DNA from: an uncultured Pelagibacteraceae bacterium
GTDB taxonomy: Bacteria; Pseudomonadota; Alphaproteobacteria; Pelagibacterales; Pelagibacteraceae
Direction of reading: 5' to 3'
Assembly (NCBI GenBank): GCA_902633885.1
Contig: CACPIK010000004.1
Coordinates: 1 to 35,077 of the forward strand
DNA: 35,077 bases
The notes under the pieces were generated by a model. The model was not told where the DNA came from. It was given only the letters and a program-made list of their open reading frames with translations, and ran no database searches. Within the stretch, counting starts at the first letter, position 1; each line of letters opens with the position of its first letter. Positions 1 to 8,245 of the stretch are shown piece by piece. Position numbers and translations under genes: made by a program.

Positions 1-488
1 AAAAAACAAATTGCTATCACTACTAGAGGGATTCCAATTACTCTTCTTGTAGCTTCAAGTAAAATTAAAATTCCACATATTCCAATAATCAATTCGATTG
101 GTAAAACAAAATTTTCACTTAAAGTAATTTTTAATAAAATTCCACCTCTATCTACTAATTGGTCATAAAAAAAATAAATATAAAGACAACAAAAAACTGC
201 AATTACACTTATTAATATATCTAAAATTGAAATTTTTTTACCTCTAGAATATGGAAATATTAAAAATGCAAGAGATAAAGCAAAACCTAAATGAATTGCT
301 CTAGCAGGGAGACCTTTAAACATTCCTATATTAAACCAAAATGGTAAAGGTGATGCATACCAAAGTTGAAACAAAGACCAAAGAATTGCGATTGATGCAA
401 CAATTTTTAGATGCAAACCTGTAAGATTTCTAGTTGGTGATAAATCCTCTTGAATTTTTGATTTAATATTTGAATTATTTTCAGTCAT
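1..488 (-). CDS. TRAP transporter fused permease, TAXI type (4TM/12TM), partial
   Basis: Membrane component of a sodium- or proton-driven tripartite (TRAP) importer. Only the first ~162 residues are in the window; the gene runs off the left edge. The ATG is at 488. A polar N-terminal stretch is followed by several hydrophobic segments. The sequence LEATRRVIGIPLVVIAICF near the cut end is typical of the start of the large (DctM) portion in fused DctQ-DctM permeases of the TAXI class. The gene lies downstream of the TAXI binding-protein gene on the same strand, separated by a strong hairpin, which supports the class. The substrate cannot be told from sequence; some TAXI systems carry glutamate or other dicarboxylates. 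Confidence 0.85.
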   Translation of the reverse strand, partial: MTENNSNIKSKIQEDLSPTRNLTGLHLKIVASIAILWSLFQLWYASPLPFWFNIGMFKGLPARAIHLGFALSLAFLIFPYSRGKKISILDILISVIAVFCCLYIYFFYDQLVDRGGILLKITLSENFVLPIELIIGICGILILLEATRRVIGIPLVVIAICF

Positions 489-514
489 TAAACATAGTTA
501 CAATACTATAAAAA

Positions 515-544
515 AAAAGGCCCAACAAATATATTGGGCCTTTT
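515..544 (-). terminator. Hairpin with T-tail between TRAP binding-protein and permease genes
   Basis: A perfect 11-bp inverted repeat, AAAAGGCCCAA (515-525) and TTGGGCCTTTT (534-544), flanks an 8-base loop. With its flanking A and T runs it can act as an intrinsic terminator on either strand. It lies inside the transporter unit, after the binding-protein stop (569) and before the permease start (488). It is therefore probably a partial terminator or 3' stabiliser that gives more binding protein than permease. The structure is plain in the sequence; the role is inferred. Confidence 0.8.
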
Positions 545-568
545 AAATTTAAATTTAATTTATATGTA

Positions 569-1576
569 TTACATTAATCCAGCTTCTTTATAATATTTAA
601 TAGCTCCTGGATGTAATGGTGCTGATAAACCGTCAGAAATCATATTTTTCTTTTCTAAAGGTCCAAAAGCAGGATGTTGGTTTCTGAAAGCATCAAAATT
701 TTCAAAAACTGCTTTAGTTACTTGATAAACAAGATCTTCACTAACATCTGAACTAGTTACAACTGTTGCTTTAACACCAAAAGTAGTTACATCTTTTTTC
801 TGACCAGTATAAGTTTTTGCAGGTATTGTAGCTGCTGCATAATAAGGTGCACCATCTATTAAACCTTGAACCTCAGATCCTGTAAGATTAATTGGCAATG
901 CTTTAGCTTTACAAGTTGCAGCTTGCTCCATAGCGCCATTTGGAAATCCTACTGAATATCCATATGCATCTATTTTACCATCACATAAAGCCTTAACTTG
1001 CTCAGAAGAAGTTAGTTCTGTAGTAGATTTAAAGTAACTATTATCAACTCCCATTGCACTCATAAGCACTTCCATAGTTCCTCTTTGACCTGAGCCTGGA
1101 TTACCTATGTTTACAACTTTACCTTTAAGGCCTGCAAAATCTTTAACTTTAGCTTTTTTTCTAGCCCAAATTTGAAAAGGTTCATTGTGAACTGAAAAAA
1201 CAGCTCTCAAATTGCTATATTGCTTTCCTTCCCATTTGCTTGAACCATTATAAGCATGAAATTGCCAGTCTGATTGAGCAACACCAAATTGAAATTCACC
1301 ATCTACAATCTGACCAATATTATAGTTTGATCCACCAGTAGAAGGAGCTGTACATCTGTAAGCTTTACCTTCCATTCCTTTTTTTCTTCCATGCTCTTTA
1401 CTGATAGCTGATTTATGCAACATTTTGCAAATAGCGTTACCAGTTTGGAAGTAAACTCCAGTTGGACCGCCAGTTCCTATCGTAAAAAACTCTGCAGATT
1501 TTGCTACATTATTAAAAGAAAATAATGCTGCAAAAAGAATCAGAGTGCTTGATAGGGTAGTTAATATTTTTTTCAT
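569..1576 (-). CDS. TAXI-family TRAP transporter solute-binding protein
   Basis: Periplasmic receptor that captures a small solute and delivers it to the fused TRAP permease encoded just downstream. The start is set at ATG 1576 (MKKILTTLSS) because a clear ribosome site, AAGGAGAGG, precedes it and a signal peptide follows (hydrophobic core, cleavage near AKSAEFFTIG). The reading frame stays open upstream to 1621, but that extension lacks a signal-peptide shape. Mature-domain hallmarks of the TAXI family are FTIGTGGPTGVYFQTG and VNIGNPGSGQRGTMEVL. The 335-residue length is normal for the family. A near-perfect Irr-type iron control element lies about 70 bases upstream. The substrate is unknown. 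Confidence 0.9.
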   Translation of the reverse strand: MKKILTTLSSTLILFAALFSFNNVAKSAEFFTIGTGGPTGVYFQTGNAICKMLHKSAISKEHGRKKGMEGKAYRCTAPSTGGSNYNIGQIVDGEFQFGVAQSDWQFHAYNGSSKWEGKQYSNLRAVFSVHNEPFQIWARKKAKVKDFAGLKGKVVNIGNPGSGQRGTMEVLMSAMGVDNSYFKSTTELTSSEQVKALCDGKIDAYGYSVGFPNGAMEQAATCKAKALPINLTGSEVQGLIDGAPYYAAATIPAKTYTGQKKDVTTFGVKATVVTSSDVSEDLVYQVTKAVFENFDAFRNQHPAFGPLEKKNMISDGLSAPLHPGAIKYYKEAGLM

Positions 1577-1580
1577 TTTC

Positions 1581-1604
1581 CCTCTCCTTACTTTGTTAAT
1601 TATA
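1581..1604 (-). promoter_or_regulatory. Candidate -10 box and strong RBS for the TAXI binding protein
   Basis: On the minus strand a perfect TATAAT lies at 1604-1599, followed by the ribosome-binding sequence TAAGGAGAGG at 1590-1581, five bases before ATG 1576. No good -35 hexamer is present 16-18 bases upstream, so an activator may be needed. The RBS is one of the strongest in this window, in keeping with high expression of binding proteins. Confidence 0.5.
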
Positions 1605-1647
1605 ATAAATAATTGAAACAAAATTTAATTTAATTGTCCAGAAGTTT

Positions 1648-1664
1648 TTTAGAATAATTCTAAT
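1648..1664. promoter_or_regulatory. Iron control element (Irr box)-like palindrome upstream of TRAP operon
   Basis: TTTAGAA-TAA-TTCTAAT matches 13 of the 14 defined bases of the alphaproteobacterial iron control element TTTAGAA-N3-TTCTAAA. It lies between the aminotransferase stop and the TAXI binding-protein gene, roughly 50 bases upstream of that gene's candidate -10. Read as RNA it gives only a six-pair A/U-rich stem and has no T-run on the minus strand, so it makes a poor terminator. An irr gene is in the same window at 27891-28307. Binding by Irr is an inference. Confidence 0.55.
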
Positions 1665-1669
1665 ATATA

Positions 1670-2896
1670 TTAAGCTTTTTCAACCCAATCTTTTATCCTA
1701 TTTGTTCCTTCAATAATTTTAGGGGCAAATTTTTTAATTAGGTCTTCATCAATGCTAGTATCTGAATTTATATTTGACATAAAATTATGTCCATCAAAAT
1801 CAGTACAACTTATTCGAGCAATCATTTTATTTTCTAGAAATCCAAAATCAGATCCGGGCAAGATTGCTACACATTTTTTATTTAATAAATCAGCGCACAT
1901 TTCAGATGAAGTTTTAAATCTTTTACTTAAAAATTCTGGCATTAAATAAAAGCCACCCATTGGTTTATTTAGTACAACATTATTTGATTTTAAATTTTCG
2001 TACACATATTCAGCTATACCTTTCAAAATATTCTTTGATCTTAAAACATAATCAGTATGATCATTTTTAAAGGCTGATATTGCAGCATACTGTATTGGTG
2101 CGCTAACAGATGAAAAGGTTTCACTAGCTAAAACTTTCATAGAATTTGTTAATTGATTTAACTCATTTGGAATTAAAAAATATCCCAGTCTCCATCCGCC
2201 TGCTCCACACCATTTACTAAGCCCATTGCTTATAATAACATTTTTTGAGCAATATTTAGAAATTGATTCATAGTTTTTATCAAAAGTTAATTCTGAATAA
2301 ATTTCATCAGATAGAACTATAATTTGATATTTTTTTATGACTTCACTTATTTCCAATAAATTTTTACATACTTGACCAGAAGGATTGTTGGGTGAATTTA
2401 AAATCAAAAGATATTTTTTATTTTTATTTTTTAAAATTAAATTTTCAATACTTTCAGCTGTAGGATACCAATTATTTTCTGCCTTAGTTTCTATCCAATG
2501 AAATTTATTATCTGCTATGATTGATTGAGGCTTATAAGACACCCAACTTGGAGTGGGAAGAATTATTTCTCCATCAAAAGACAAATGTAATAAAAACATA
2601 AGTTCCTTAGATCCAGGTCCAACAATTACTTGATTTGGTGAAAAACTTTTATTTTTCTTTTTTGATTCATATCTTGCAATGGCTTCTCTCAGTTCCAAAA
2701 GTCCTTGTATAGGTAAATAACTTTTTTTATGTGCATTTTTTTTTAGTTCTTCTACAACTTTATCAGGAACTTGAAATGGCGATTGTCCAAATCCAAATTT
2801 TATTACATTTTTTCCCTCCTTTTCTAAATTATTAGATATTTCATTTATCTTGAGTGTAGCTGATAAATTTAAATTTTTTATCTTACTCTTGATCAT
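1670..2896 (-). CDS. Class I/II pyridoxal-phosphate aminotransferase
   Basis: Fold-type I PLP enzyme moving an amino group between an amino acid and a 2-oxo acid in the cytoplasm. Visible motifs are NSPNNPSGQ (substrate and PLP contacts, about residue 166), SDEIYSELTF (PLP-ring aspartate and tyrosine, about 196) and SNGLSKWCGAGGWRLGY. In the last, the lysine of LSK is the Schiff-base residue and the final Arg is the phosphate ligand. The 408-residue length fits the aspartate/aromatic aminotransferase group. The ATG overlaps the stop of the acetoacetyl-CoA synthetase gene by one base (TAATG), so the two are co-transcribed and likely coupled. The amino acid used cannot be assigned. Confidence 0.85.
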   Translation of the reverse strand: MIKSKIKNLNLSATLKINEISNNLEKEGKNVIKFGFGQSPFQVPDKVVEELKKNAHKKSYLPIQGLLELREAIARYESKKKNKSFSPNQVIVGPGSKELMFLLHLSFDGEIILPTPSWVSYKPQSIIADNKFHWIETKAENNWYPTAESIENLILKNKNKKYLLILNSPNNPSGQVCKNLLEISEVIKKYQIIVLSDEIYSELTFDKNYESISKYCSKNVIISNGLSKWCGAGGWRLGYFLIPNELNQLTNSMKVLASETFSSVSAPIQYAAISAFKNDHTDYVLRSKNILKGIAEYVYENLKSNNVVLNKPMGGFYLMPEFLSKRFKTSSEMCADLLNKKCVAILPGSDFGFLENKMIARISCTDFDGHNFMSNINSDTSIDEDLIKKFAPKIIEGTNRIKDWVEKA

Positions 2897-4851
2897 TATT
2901 TTTTTAATTCTTCTATATTTTTATATTGCTCTAAAACTTCTGGATTTGCTAAAGCTTGAATATTATTTATTTTATTTCCTTCAATTGTATTTTTAACCGC
3001 TAATTCTACTATTTTACCATTCTTTGTTCTAGGAATATCACTAACCTCAAGAATTTTAGTGGGAACATGTCTTGGAGAAGCTTCTGATCTAATCGTTTTT
3101 TTTAATTTTTTAATTAATAAATCATCCAATAAATATCCTCTATTTAAAACTAAAAATAATATAATCCTTACATCATTATCCCAAGATTGAGAAACTACTA
3201 TCGATTCCTTTACATTTTTAAATTTTTCTACAACAGAATAAATTTCTGCCGTACCAAGTCTTACTCCACCTGGATTTAAAGTTGCGTCTGATCTGCCGTA
3301 AATTACATAACCTCCATTTTTTTTTCTTTCAGCATAATCTCCGTGATGCCAAATATTTTTAAATTTACTAAAGTAAGCTTTTTTGTATTTTTTATCATTT
3401 TTATCATTCCAAAATAATTTTGGCATTGATGGAAAAGGAGATTTACATACTAATTCTCCTTTCTTGTTAATTAGTGACTTTCCTTTATCTGAAAAAATAT
3501 CTGTGTTCATTCCTAAACCATTGTTTTGAATTTCTCCTTTGTAAACTGGAGAATAGATATTGCCACAAACAAAACATGAAACTAAGTCTGTGCCTCCAGC
3601 TATTGAAGCTAAGTGAACATTTTTTTTTATATTTTTGTAAACATATTGAAATCCATCATCAGAAAGAGGAGAACCTGTAGAACATATAGTTTTCAAAAAA
3701 TTCAACTTATATTTTGATTTTATTTTAATATTTATTTTTCTAAGTTGATCAATATATTTAGCACTAACGCCAAAAAGAGTAATTTTTTCTTCATTCGCGA
3801 TTTTAAATAATAAATCATTTCTTTTAAACATTGGTGAACCATCAAATAAAACAATTGATGCCTTAGAAGCAAGAAATGTTAAAAGCCAGTTCCACATCAT
3901 CCATCCGCAAGTTGTAAAATAAAAGACATTATCACCAGGTTTAACTTCGCAATGTAATTGATGTTCTTTTAAATGTTGCAATAAAACACCTCCAGAACGA
4001 TGGCAAATACATTTTGGTTTTCCTGTTGTTCCGCTAGAATATAAAATTGCCAATTCATGATCAAAATCAAAACTTTTAAATTTAATTACATTAGGTGTAA
4101 TTTTTTTTATTTCATTTAAATTAAATATTCTTACTCCTTTTATTTTTTTTTGTTTTAAATATTTTTTTCCTGGGTAATTTATTATTAATATAGTTTTAAT
4201 TGATTTTATTTTTTTTATTATTAATGGAAGTCTTTTTAAAATATTTATTTCTTTACCATTATAATAATATCTATCTGTTAGGATAAGCATTTTAGGTTTA
4301 ATTTGTGAAAATCTTTCTATCAAACCTGGTGTTCCAAAGTCAGGTGAGCAAGAAGACCATATCGCACCAATTGAAGATGTGGCCAAAAAACATTCAACAA
4401 CTTCAATTTGATTTGAAGTATAAGCTGCTATTCTATCTTTTTCTAAAATTTTATTTTGTTTAAAAAAATTAATTAGTTTAGAAGTATTATTATATAGTTC
4501 TCTCCAAGATCTTTCTTCTCTATATCCTGTTTCGCTAATAAAAGTAATAGCTTTTGAATTATCATTTTTTGAAATAAGATTTTCAGCAAAATTTAATTTA
4601 GACCCAACAAAAAATTTATTTTTTATAAACTCTTTTGTAAATTTAAATTTATCACTCTTATACCCTTTAACTTTTGTAAAATCCCAAACAGAGCTCCAAA
4701 AAAACTTAGAATTTTTAATACTCCATGTAAATAATTTTTTGTAATTTTTTGAGACTTTGTAATTAAATTTTTTTGAAATTAATTTTTCAAATTTAAACAA
4801 ATTTGATTTTTTCTTTAACTCTGAATTTGCTTCCCATAGTTTTTGTGACAT
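2896..4851 (-). CDS. aacS: Acetoacetyl-CoA synthetase
   Basis: ANL-superfamily ligase that activates acetoacetate with ATP and CoA through an acyl-adenylate. The N-terminus (MSQKLWEANSELKKKSNLFK) and the WDFTKV segment near residue 56 are characteristic of acetoacetate-CoA ligases rather than plain acetyl-CoA synthetases. Core motifs are YSSGTTGKPK (271-280, ATP loop), WHHGDYAER (501-509), GRSDATLNPGGVRLG (519-533) and the C-terminal PRTKNGK with catalytic Lys613. The 651-residue length is normal. It heads a minus-strand unit with the aminotransferase. It would let the cell recycle acetoacetate from ketogenic amino acids or storage polymer; which source is used here is not shown. Confidence 0.88.
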   Translation of the reverse strand: MSQKLWEANSELKKKSNLFKFEKLISKKFNYKVSKNYKKLFTWSIKNSKFFWSSVWDFTKVKGYKSDKFKFTKEFIKNKFFVGSKLNFAENLISKNDNSKAITFISETGYREERSWRELYNNTSKLINFFKQNKILEKDRIAAYTSNQIEVVECFLATSSIGAIWSSCSPDFGTPGLIERFSQIKPKMLILTDRYYYNGKEINILKRLPLIIKKIKSIKTILIINYPGKKYLKQKKIKGVRIFNLNEIKKITPNVIKFKSFDFDHELAILYSSGTTGKPKCICHRSGGVLLQHLKEHQLHCEVKPGDNVFYFTTCGWMMWNWLLTFLASKASIVLFDGSPMFKRNDLLFKIANEEKITLFGVSAKYIDQLRKINIKIKSKYKLNFLKTICSTGSPLSDDGFQYVYKNIKKNVHLASIAGGTDLVSCFVCGNIYSPVYKGEIQNNGLGMNTDIFSDKGKSLINKKGELVCKSPFPSMPKLFWNDKNDKKYKKAYFSKFKNIWHHGDYAERKKNGGYVIYGRSDATLNPGGVRLGTAEIYSVVEKFKNVKESIVVSQSWDNDVRIILFLVLNRGYLLDDLLIKKLKKTIRSEASPRHVPTKILEVSDIPRTKNGKIVELAVKNTIEGNKINNIQALANPEVLEQYKNIEELKK

Positions 4852-5013
4852 AAAAAATTATATTTAATTTTTTGAAATTATGATAATCTTAAAAATATAA
4901 ATTATTAAAATGAGAACTTTTTCATGAACGATTCGGACCTGTTTTAGACTATTTTTGTTCTTTATGGATAACAAGATATAGTACATAAAAAAAAAATCAT
5001 ACCAAAAGTTGAA

Positions 5014-7500
5014 ATGAAAAAAAATAAAATCACAGCTGTTCTTGGTCCCACAAATACGGGGAAAACATATTTAGCAATCGAAACAATGCTTTCTTTTGAT
5101 TCTGGAATGATAGGATTTCCATTAAGACTATTAGCTAGAGAAGTTTACGATAAAATTATTAAGAAAATCGACTCATCAAAAGTAGCTTTAATTACTGGTG
5201 AAGAAAAAATAATACCAATAAATGCAAAATATTTTTTATGTACAGTGGAATCTATGCCTATAGATAAAAATTTAGAATTTGTAGGTATAGATGAAATTCA
5301 AATGTGCAATGATCATGAAAGAGGTCACATTTTTACAGACAGACTATTAAATCTTAGGGGTGAAAAATTAACAATGTTAATGGGCTCCAACACAATAAAA
5401 GATATTATTCAAAAACTCGATGAGGACATCGAATTTAAAAATAAAGAAAGACTTTCAAAGTTAACCTTTGGAGGTCACAAAAAAATTTCAAGGATAGAAA
5501 GAAAAAGTGCAGTTATTGCTTTTTCTACAGAAGAAGTTTATGCAATTGCTGAACTAATTAGACGACAAAAAGGTGGTGCAGCAATTGTAATGGGATCCTT
5601 AAGTCCAAAAACAAGAAATGCTCAAGTAAATTTATATCAATCTGGAGATGTTGATTATTTAGTAGCTACAGATGCTATAGGAATGGGAATAAATATGGAT
5701 TTGGATAATGTTTATTTTTCAAATATTAAAAAGTTTGATGGCAAAAAAATTAGAAAATTAAATCTTTCTGAAATCGGGCAAATTGCTGGAAGAGCGGGAC
5801 GATATTTGAATGATGGTTATTTTGGAATTACTGGAGAATGCAATGAAATAAATCCTGAAGAGATTGAGTCCCTTGAAAAACATAATTTTCCCGAAATTCA
5901 AAATATTTTTTGGAGAAATTCAGAACTTAATTTTAATAGCAAATCAAGTTTAATTAAATCTTTAGATGAAAAACCTAATAAAAATTGGTTAAGAAGAATT
6001 AACGAATGCGAGGATGAAAAAACACTAAAATATTTATTAAAAGACATTACAGAGATTGATGTAAAAGATAATTCTAAAGACCTAAAAATATTATGGGAAT
6101 GTTGCCAAATTCCAGACTTTGTAAAAAAAAATTATGGTCACCATGTTGAATTAGTAAAAAAAATATTTAATTTCTTGATTCAAAAAACAAATAAAATTCC
6201 AAACCACTATATGAAAGAACAGCTATCTATTTTAGACAAATTAGAAGGAAATGTTGACTCCTTATCAAATAGAATTTCAAATGTTAGAACATGGTCCTAT
6301 GTTGCAAATAAAGCTAACTGGGTAGAGAATCAAGATTATTGGATAGAACGAACAAAAAATTTGGAGGATAAATTATCAGATAGATTGCACGAAGAATTAA
6401 CAAGAACATTTATTGATAAAAGAGCAAGTGTTTTAGCAAGAGGTTTGAAGCAAGATAATGTTTTCGAAACTAAAATAATTGATAATGAAAAGGTAATGAT
6501 CAATCAACAATATATCGGGAGTTTAAAAGGTTTAAAATTAGATTTAGATCTTAAAGTTGATGCACTTGAAGCAGATATAAAATCTTTAAAAAAAGCTGCA
6601 AGACAAAATGTAGGTCCTGAAATTACAAAAAGAATTAATCAAATTATATCTACAGGATTAATCGAATTGAAAAATGATTATAAAGTTTATTGGAATAATT
6701 ATCCTATAGCTAAGTTAATTCCAGGCTCAGATTATTTAAATCCAATAATCAATCTAATTGTTGATGAAATGATTGAAAGTAATGAAAAATTAAAATTAAA
6801 TTCATATTTACAAAATTGGATTAATGAAAAAATTAATTTAGAGTTAAAAAGCCTAATAGACTTAAAAAACATAAAAGAAAACAATCCAGAACTTAGAGCT
6901 TTATCTTACCATCTATATGAAAACAATGGTGTAGTTAAAAGAGAAGAAGTTTTAGATTATCTTAAAAAACTAAACCAAGAAGAAAGAAAAAAACTAAGAA
7001 AAATTGGTGTCAAGTTTGGAAGATACCACATATTTTTATTTAAATTATTTAAACCAAGTTCAGTTTCATTAAGAATTCTTTTGTGGAAAAGTTATAATGA
7101 AAAAAATTTAGATCTTACACCACCTACTTTTGGATTAAACTTTTTGGAAAAGAAAAAAATTACAGATCAAAACTTTATGCTTCTTTGTGGATTTGAAAAG
7201 TTTGATAATATTTATGTTAGAATAGACATATTGGAAAGACTTTTTATTATGATTTTAAAATCTAAAGAGGATAGTAAAACAAGTGAAATAAAATTAGTTC
7301 CAGAAATGTTAAACTTACTTGGCTGTAACAAAGAAAACTTTGTAAGACTTGTTAAAAAAATGAATTACAAAATTTTTGAAAAAGAAAATAATTTGTATTT
7401 TAAATATTTTCCTACAAAAAAAATAATTAAAAAAAAAGAAATAAAAAAAGATATTAAAGACAATCCATTTGGTGTATTAAGTCAATTAAATTTAAAGTAA
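5014..7500 (+). CDS. SUV3-like ATP-dependent RNA helicase
   Basis: Superfamily 2 helicase related to mitochondrial SUV3, which unwinds RNA for degradation. Motif I is GPTNTGKT (residues 11-18), motif II is the DEIQ variant (93-96) typical of SUV3, the motif V region is VATDAIGMGINM (217-228) and motif VI is QIAGRAGR (256-263). The catalytic core fills the first ~300 residues. The remaining ~500 are Lys/Glu-rich and probably hold the SUV3 C-terminal module plus a lineage-specific tail. The ATG at 5014 sits just before the Walker A strand, leaving no targeting peptide. The gene heads a tight plus-strand unit with the TerB-like, fdxA and carD genes. Pnp, the likely partner in RNA decay, is encoded elsewhere in this window. 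Confidence 0.88.
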   Translation: MKKNKITAVLGPTNTGKTYLAIETMLSFDSGMIGFPLRLLAREVYDKIIKKIDSSKVALITGEEKIIPINAKYFLCTVESMPIDKNLEFVGIDEIQMCNDHERGHIFTDRLLNLRGEKLTMLMGSNTIKDIIQKLDEDIEFKNKERLSKLTFGGHKKISRIERKSAVIAFSTEEVYAIAELIRRQKGGAAIVMGSLSPKTRNAQVNLYQSGDVDYLVATDAIGMGINMDLDNVYFSNIKKFDGKKIRKLNLSEIGQIAGRAGRYLNDGYFGITGECNEINPEEIESLEKHNFPEIQNIFWRNSELNFNSKSSLIKSLDEKPNKNWLRRINECEDEKTLKYLLKDITEIDVKDNSKDLKILWECCQIPDFVKKNYGHHVELVKKIFNFLIQKTNKIPNHYMKEQLSILDKLEGNVDSLSNRISNVRTWSYVANKANWVENQDYWIERTKNLEDKLSDRLHEELTRTFIDKRASVLARGLKQDNVFETKIIDNEKVMINQQYIGSLKGLKLDLDLKVDALEADIKSLKKAARQNVGPEITKRINQIISTGLIELKNDYKVYWNNYPIAKLIPGSDYLNPIINLIVDEMIESNEKLKLNSYLQNWINEKINLELKSLIDLKNIKENNPELRALSYHLYENNGVVKREEVLDYLKKLNQEERKKLRKIGVKFGRYHIFLFKLFKPSSVSLRILLWKSYNEKNLDLTPPTFGLNFLEKKKITDQNFMLLCGFEKFDNIYVRIDILERLFIMILKSKEDSKTSEIKLVPEMLNLLGCNKENFVRLVKKMNYKIFEKENNLYFKYFPTKKIIKKKEIKKDIKDNPFGVLSQLNLK

Positions 7501-7922
7501 TGTTTAAAATATTTAATAAAAAAGAAATAAAAAAAGAAAATGATCCTTCTTTAATTGCAGTAGCATCTCTATTAATACATTCTGCAAAAATTGATGAAAA
7601 TTTTACAAATAAAGAAAGGAAAATTATTCGAGATGCATTAGTAGAAATGGGCGCTAGTGAGGAAAATATTGATGAAATTATAAAACAAGCTGAAATTAAA
7701 GAAAAAGACTCAAATCAAATATTAGATTTTACAAAACAAATTAAAAATACTGAAGAAGAAGATAAAAAAGCAATTATAGAAGCACTTTGGAGCATTATTT
7801 ATTCAGACGAAGAAGCTGACATGTACGAAACAAATCTTATGAGAAGAATTGCGGGATTGCTTTACCTAGACAATAAAATTGTAGGTGATATTAAAGAAAA
7901 AATTCGACAAAAAAAATTATGA
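7500..7922 (+). CDS. TerB-like (tellurite-resistance-domain) protein
   Basis: A 140-residue, mostly helical acidic protein. Two similar segments, [18 protein letters not shown] (about 30-47) and [20 protein letters not shown] (about 101-120), carry the acidic residues expected of the TerB fold, which is associated with metal binding. The ATG overlaps the helicase stop by one base, and its own stop overlaps the fdxA start (ATGA), so it is translated in line with both. Despite the family name nothing links it to tellurite; members are common in alphaproteobacteria with unknown jobs. In related genomes, from memory, an S4-domain RNA-binding gene often occupies this slot. Confidence 0.75.
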   Translation: MFKIFNKKEIKKENDPSLIAVASLLIHSAKIDENFTNKERKIIRDALVEMGASEENIDEIIKQAEIKEKDSNQILDFTKQIKNTEEEDKKAIIEALWSIIYSDEEADMYETNLMRRIAGLLYLDNKIVGDIKEKIRQKKL

Positions 7923-8245
7923 CATACTTAGTAAATGACAAATGTATTAAATGTAAATTAATGGACTGTGTAGAAGTTTGTCCTGTAGATTGTTTTTATG
8001 AAGGAAAAAATATGCTTGTAATTAAACCTGATGAGTGTATAGATTGTGGCGTTTGCGAGCCAGAATGTCCAGTAGACGCTATAATTTCAGATACTGAACA
8101 AGATAGTGAGAAATGGTTAGATATAAATAAAAAATACTCAGACATTTGGCCAAACATTAACGAAAAAAAAGATCCACCAATGGATCATGAAAAATTTAAA
8201 GATGAAAAAGATAAATTTGAAAAATATTTTAAAGAAAACCTTTAA
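7919..8245 (+). CDS. fdxA: Ferredoxin FdxA, 3Fe-4S/4Fe-4S type
   Basis: Small soluble electron carrier with two iron-sulfur clusters. The N-terminal half reads [20 protein letters not shown] and the second motif is [16 protein letters not shown]. Together they supply the cysteines of a seven-iron ferredoxin of the Azotobacter FdI/FdxA type. The C-terminal tail ([15 protein letters not shown], then a charged stretch) is also typical of alphaproteobacterial FdxA. The length is 108 residues. The start overlaps the TerB stop by four bases, and the 3' end overlaps the start of the CarD gene out of frame by about 44 bases. Partner oxidoreductases are not encoded nearby. Confidence 0.93.
   Translation: MTYLVNDKCIKCKLMDCVEVCPVDCFYEGKNMLVIKPDECIDCGVCEPECPVDAIISDTEQDSEKWLDINKKYSDIWPNINEKKDPPMDHEKFKDEKDKFEKYFKENL

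Noticed and set aside
1577..1621. Longer N-terminus for the TAXI binding protein starting at 1621
   Set aside because: The extension would place charged residues before the signal peptide and ignores the strong ribosome site just before ATG 1576.
1648..1668. The palindrome after the aminotransferase gene as an intrinsic terminator
   Set aside because: The stem is six A/T-rich pairs and on the minus strand is followed by A residues, not T; its match to the Irr box explains it better.
4963..4971. TATGGATAA, one mismatch from a DnaA box, upstream of the SUV3-like gene
   Set aside because: A single near-match in a 160-base divergent gap, without further boxes or iterons, is not evidence for an origin.
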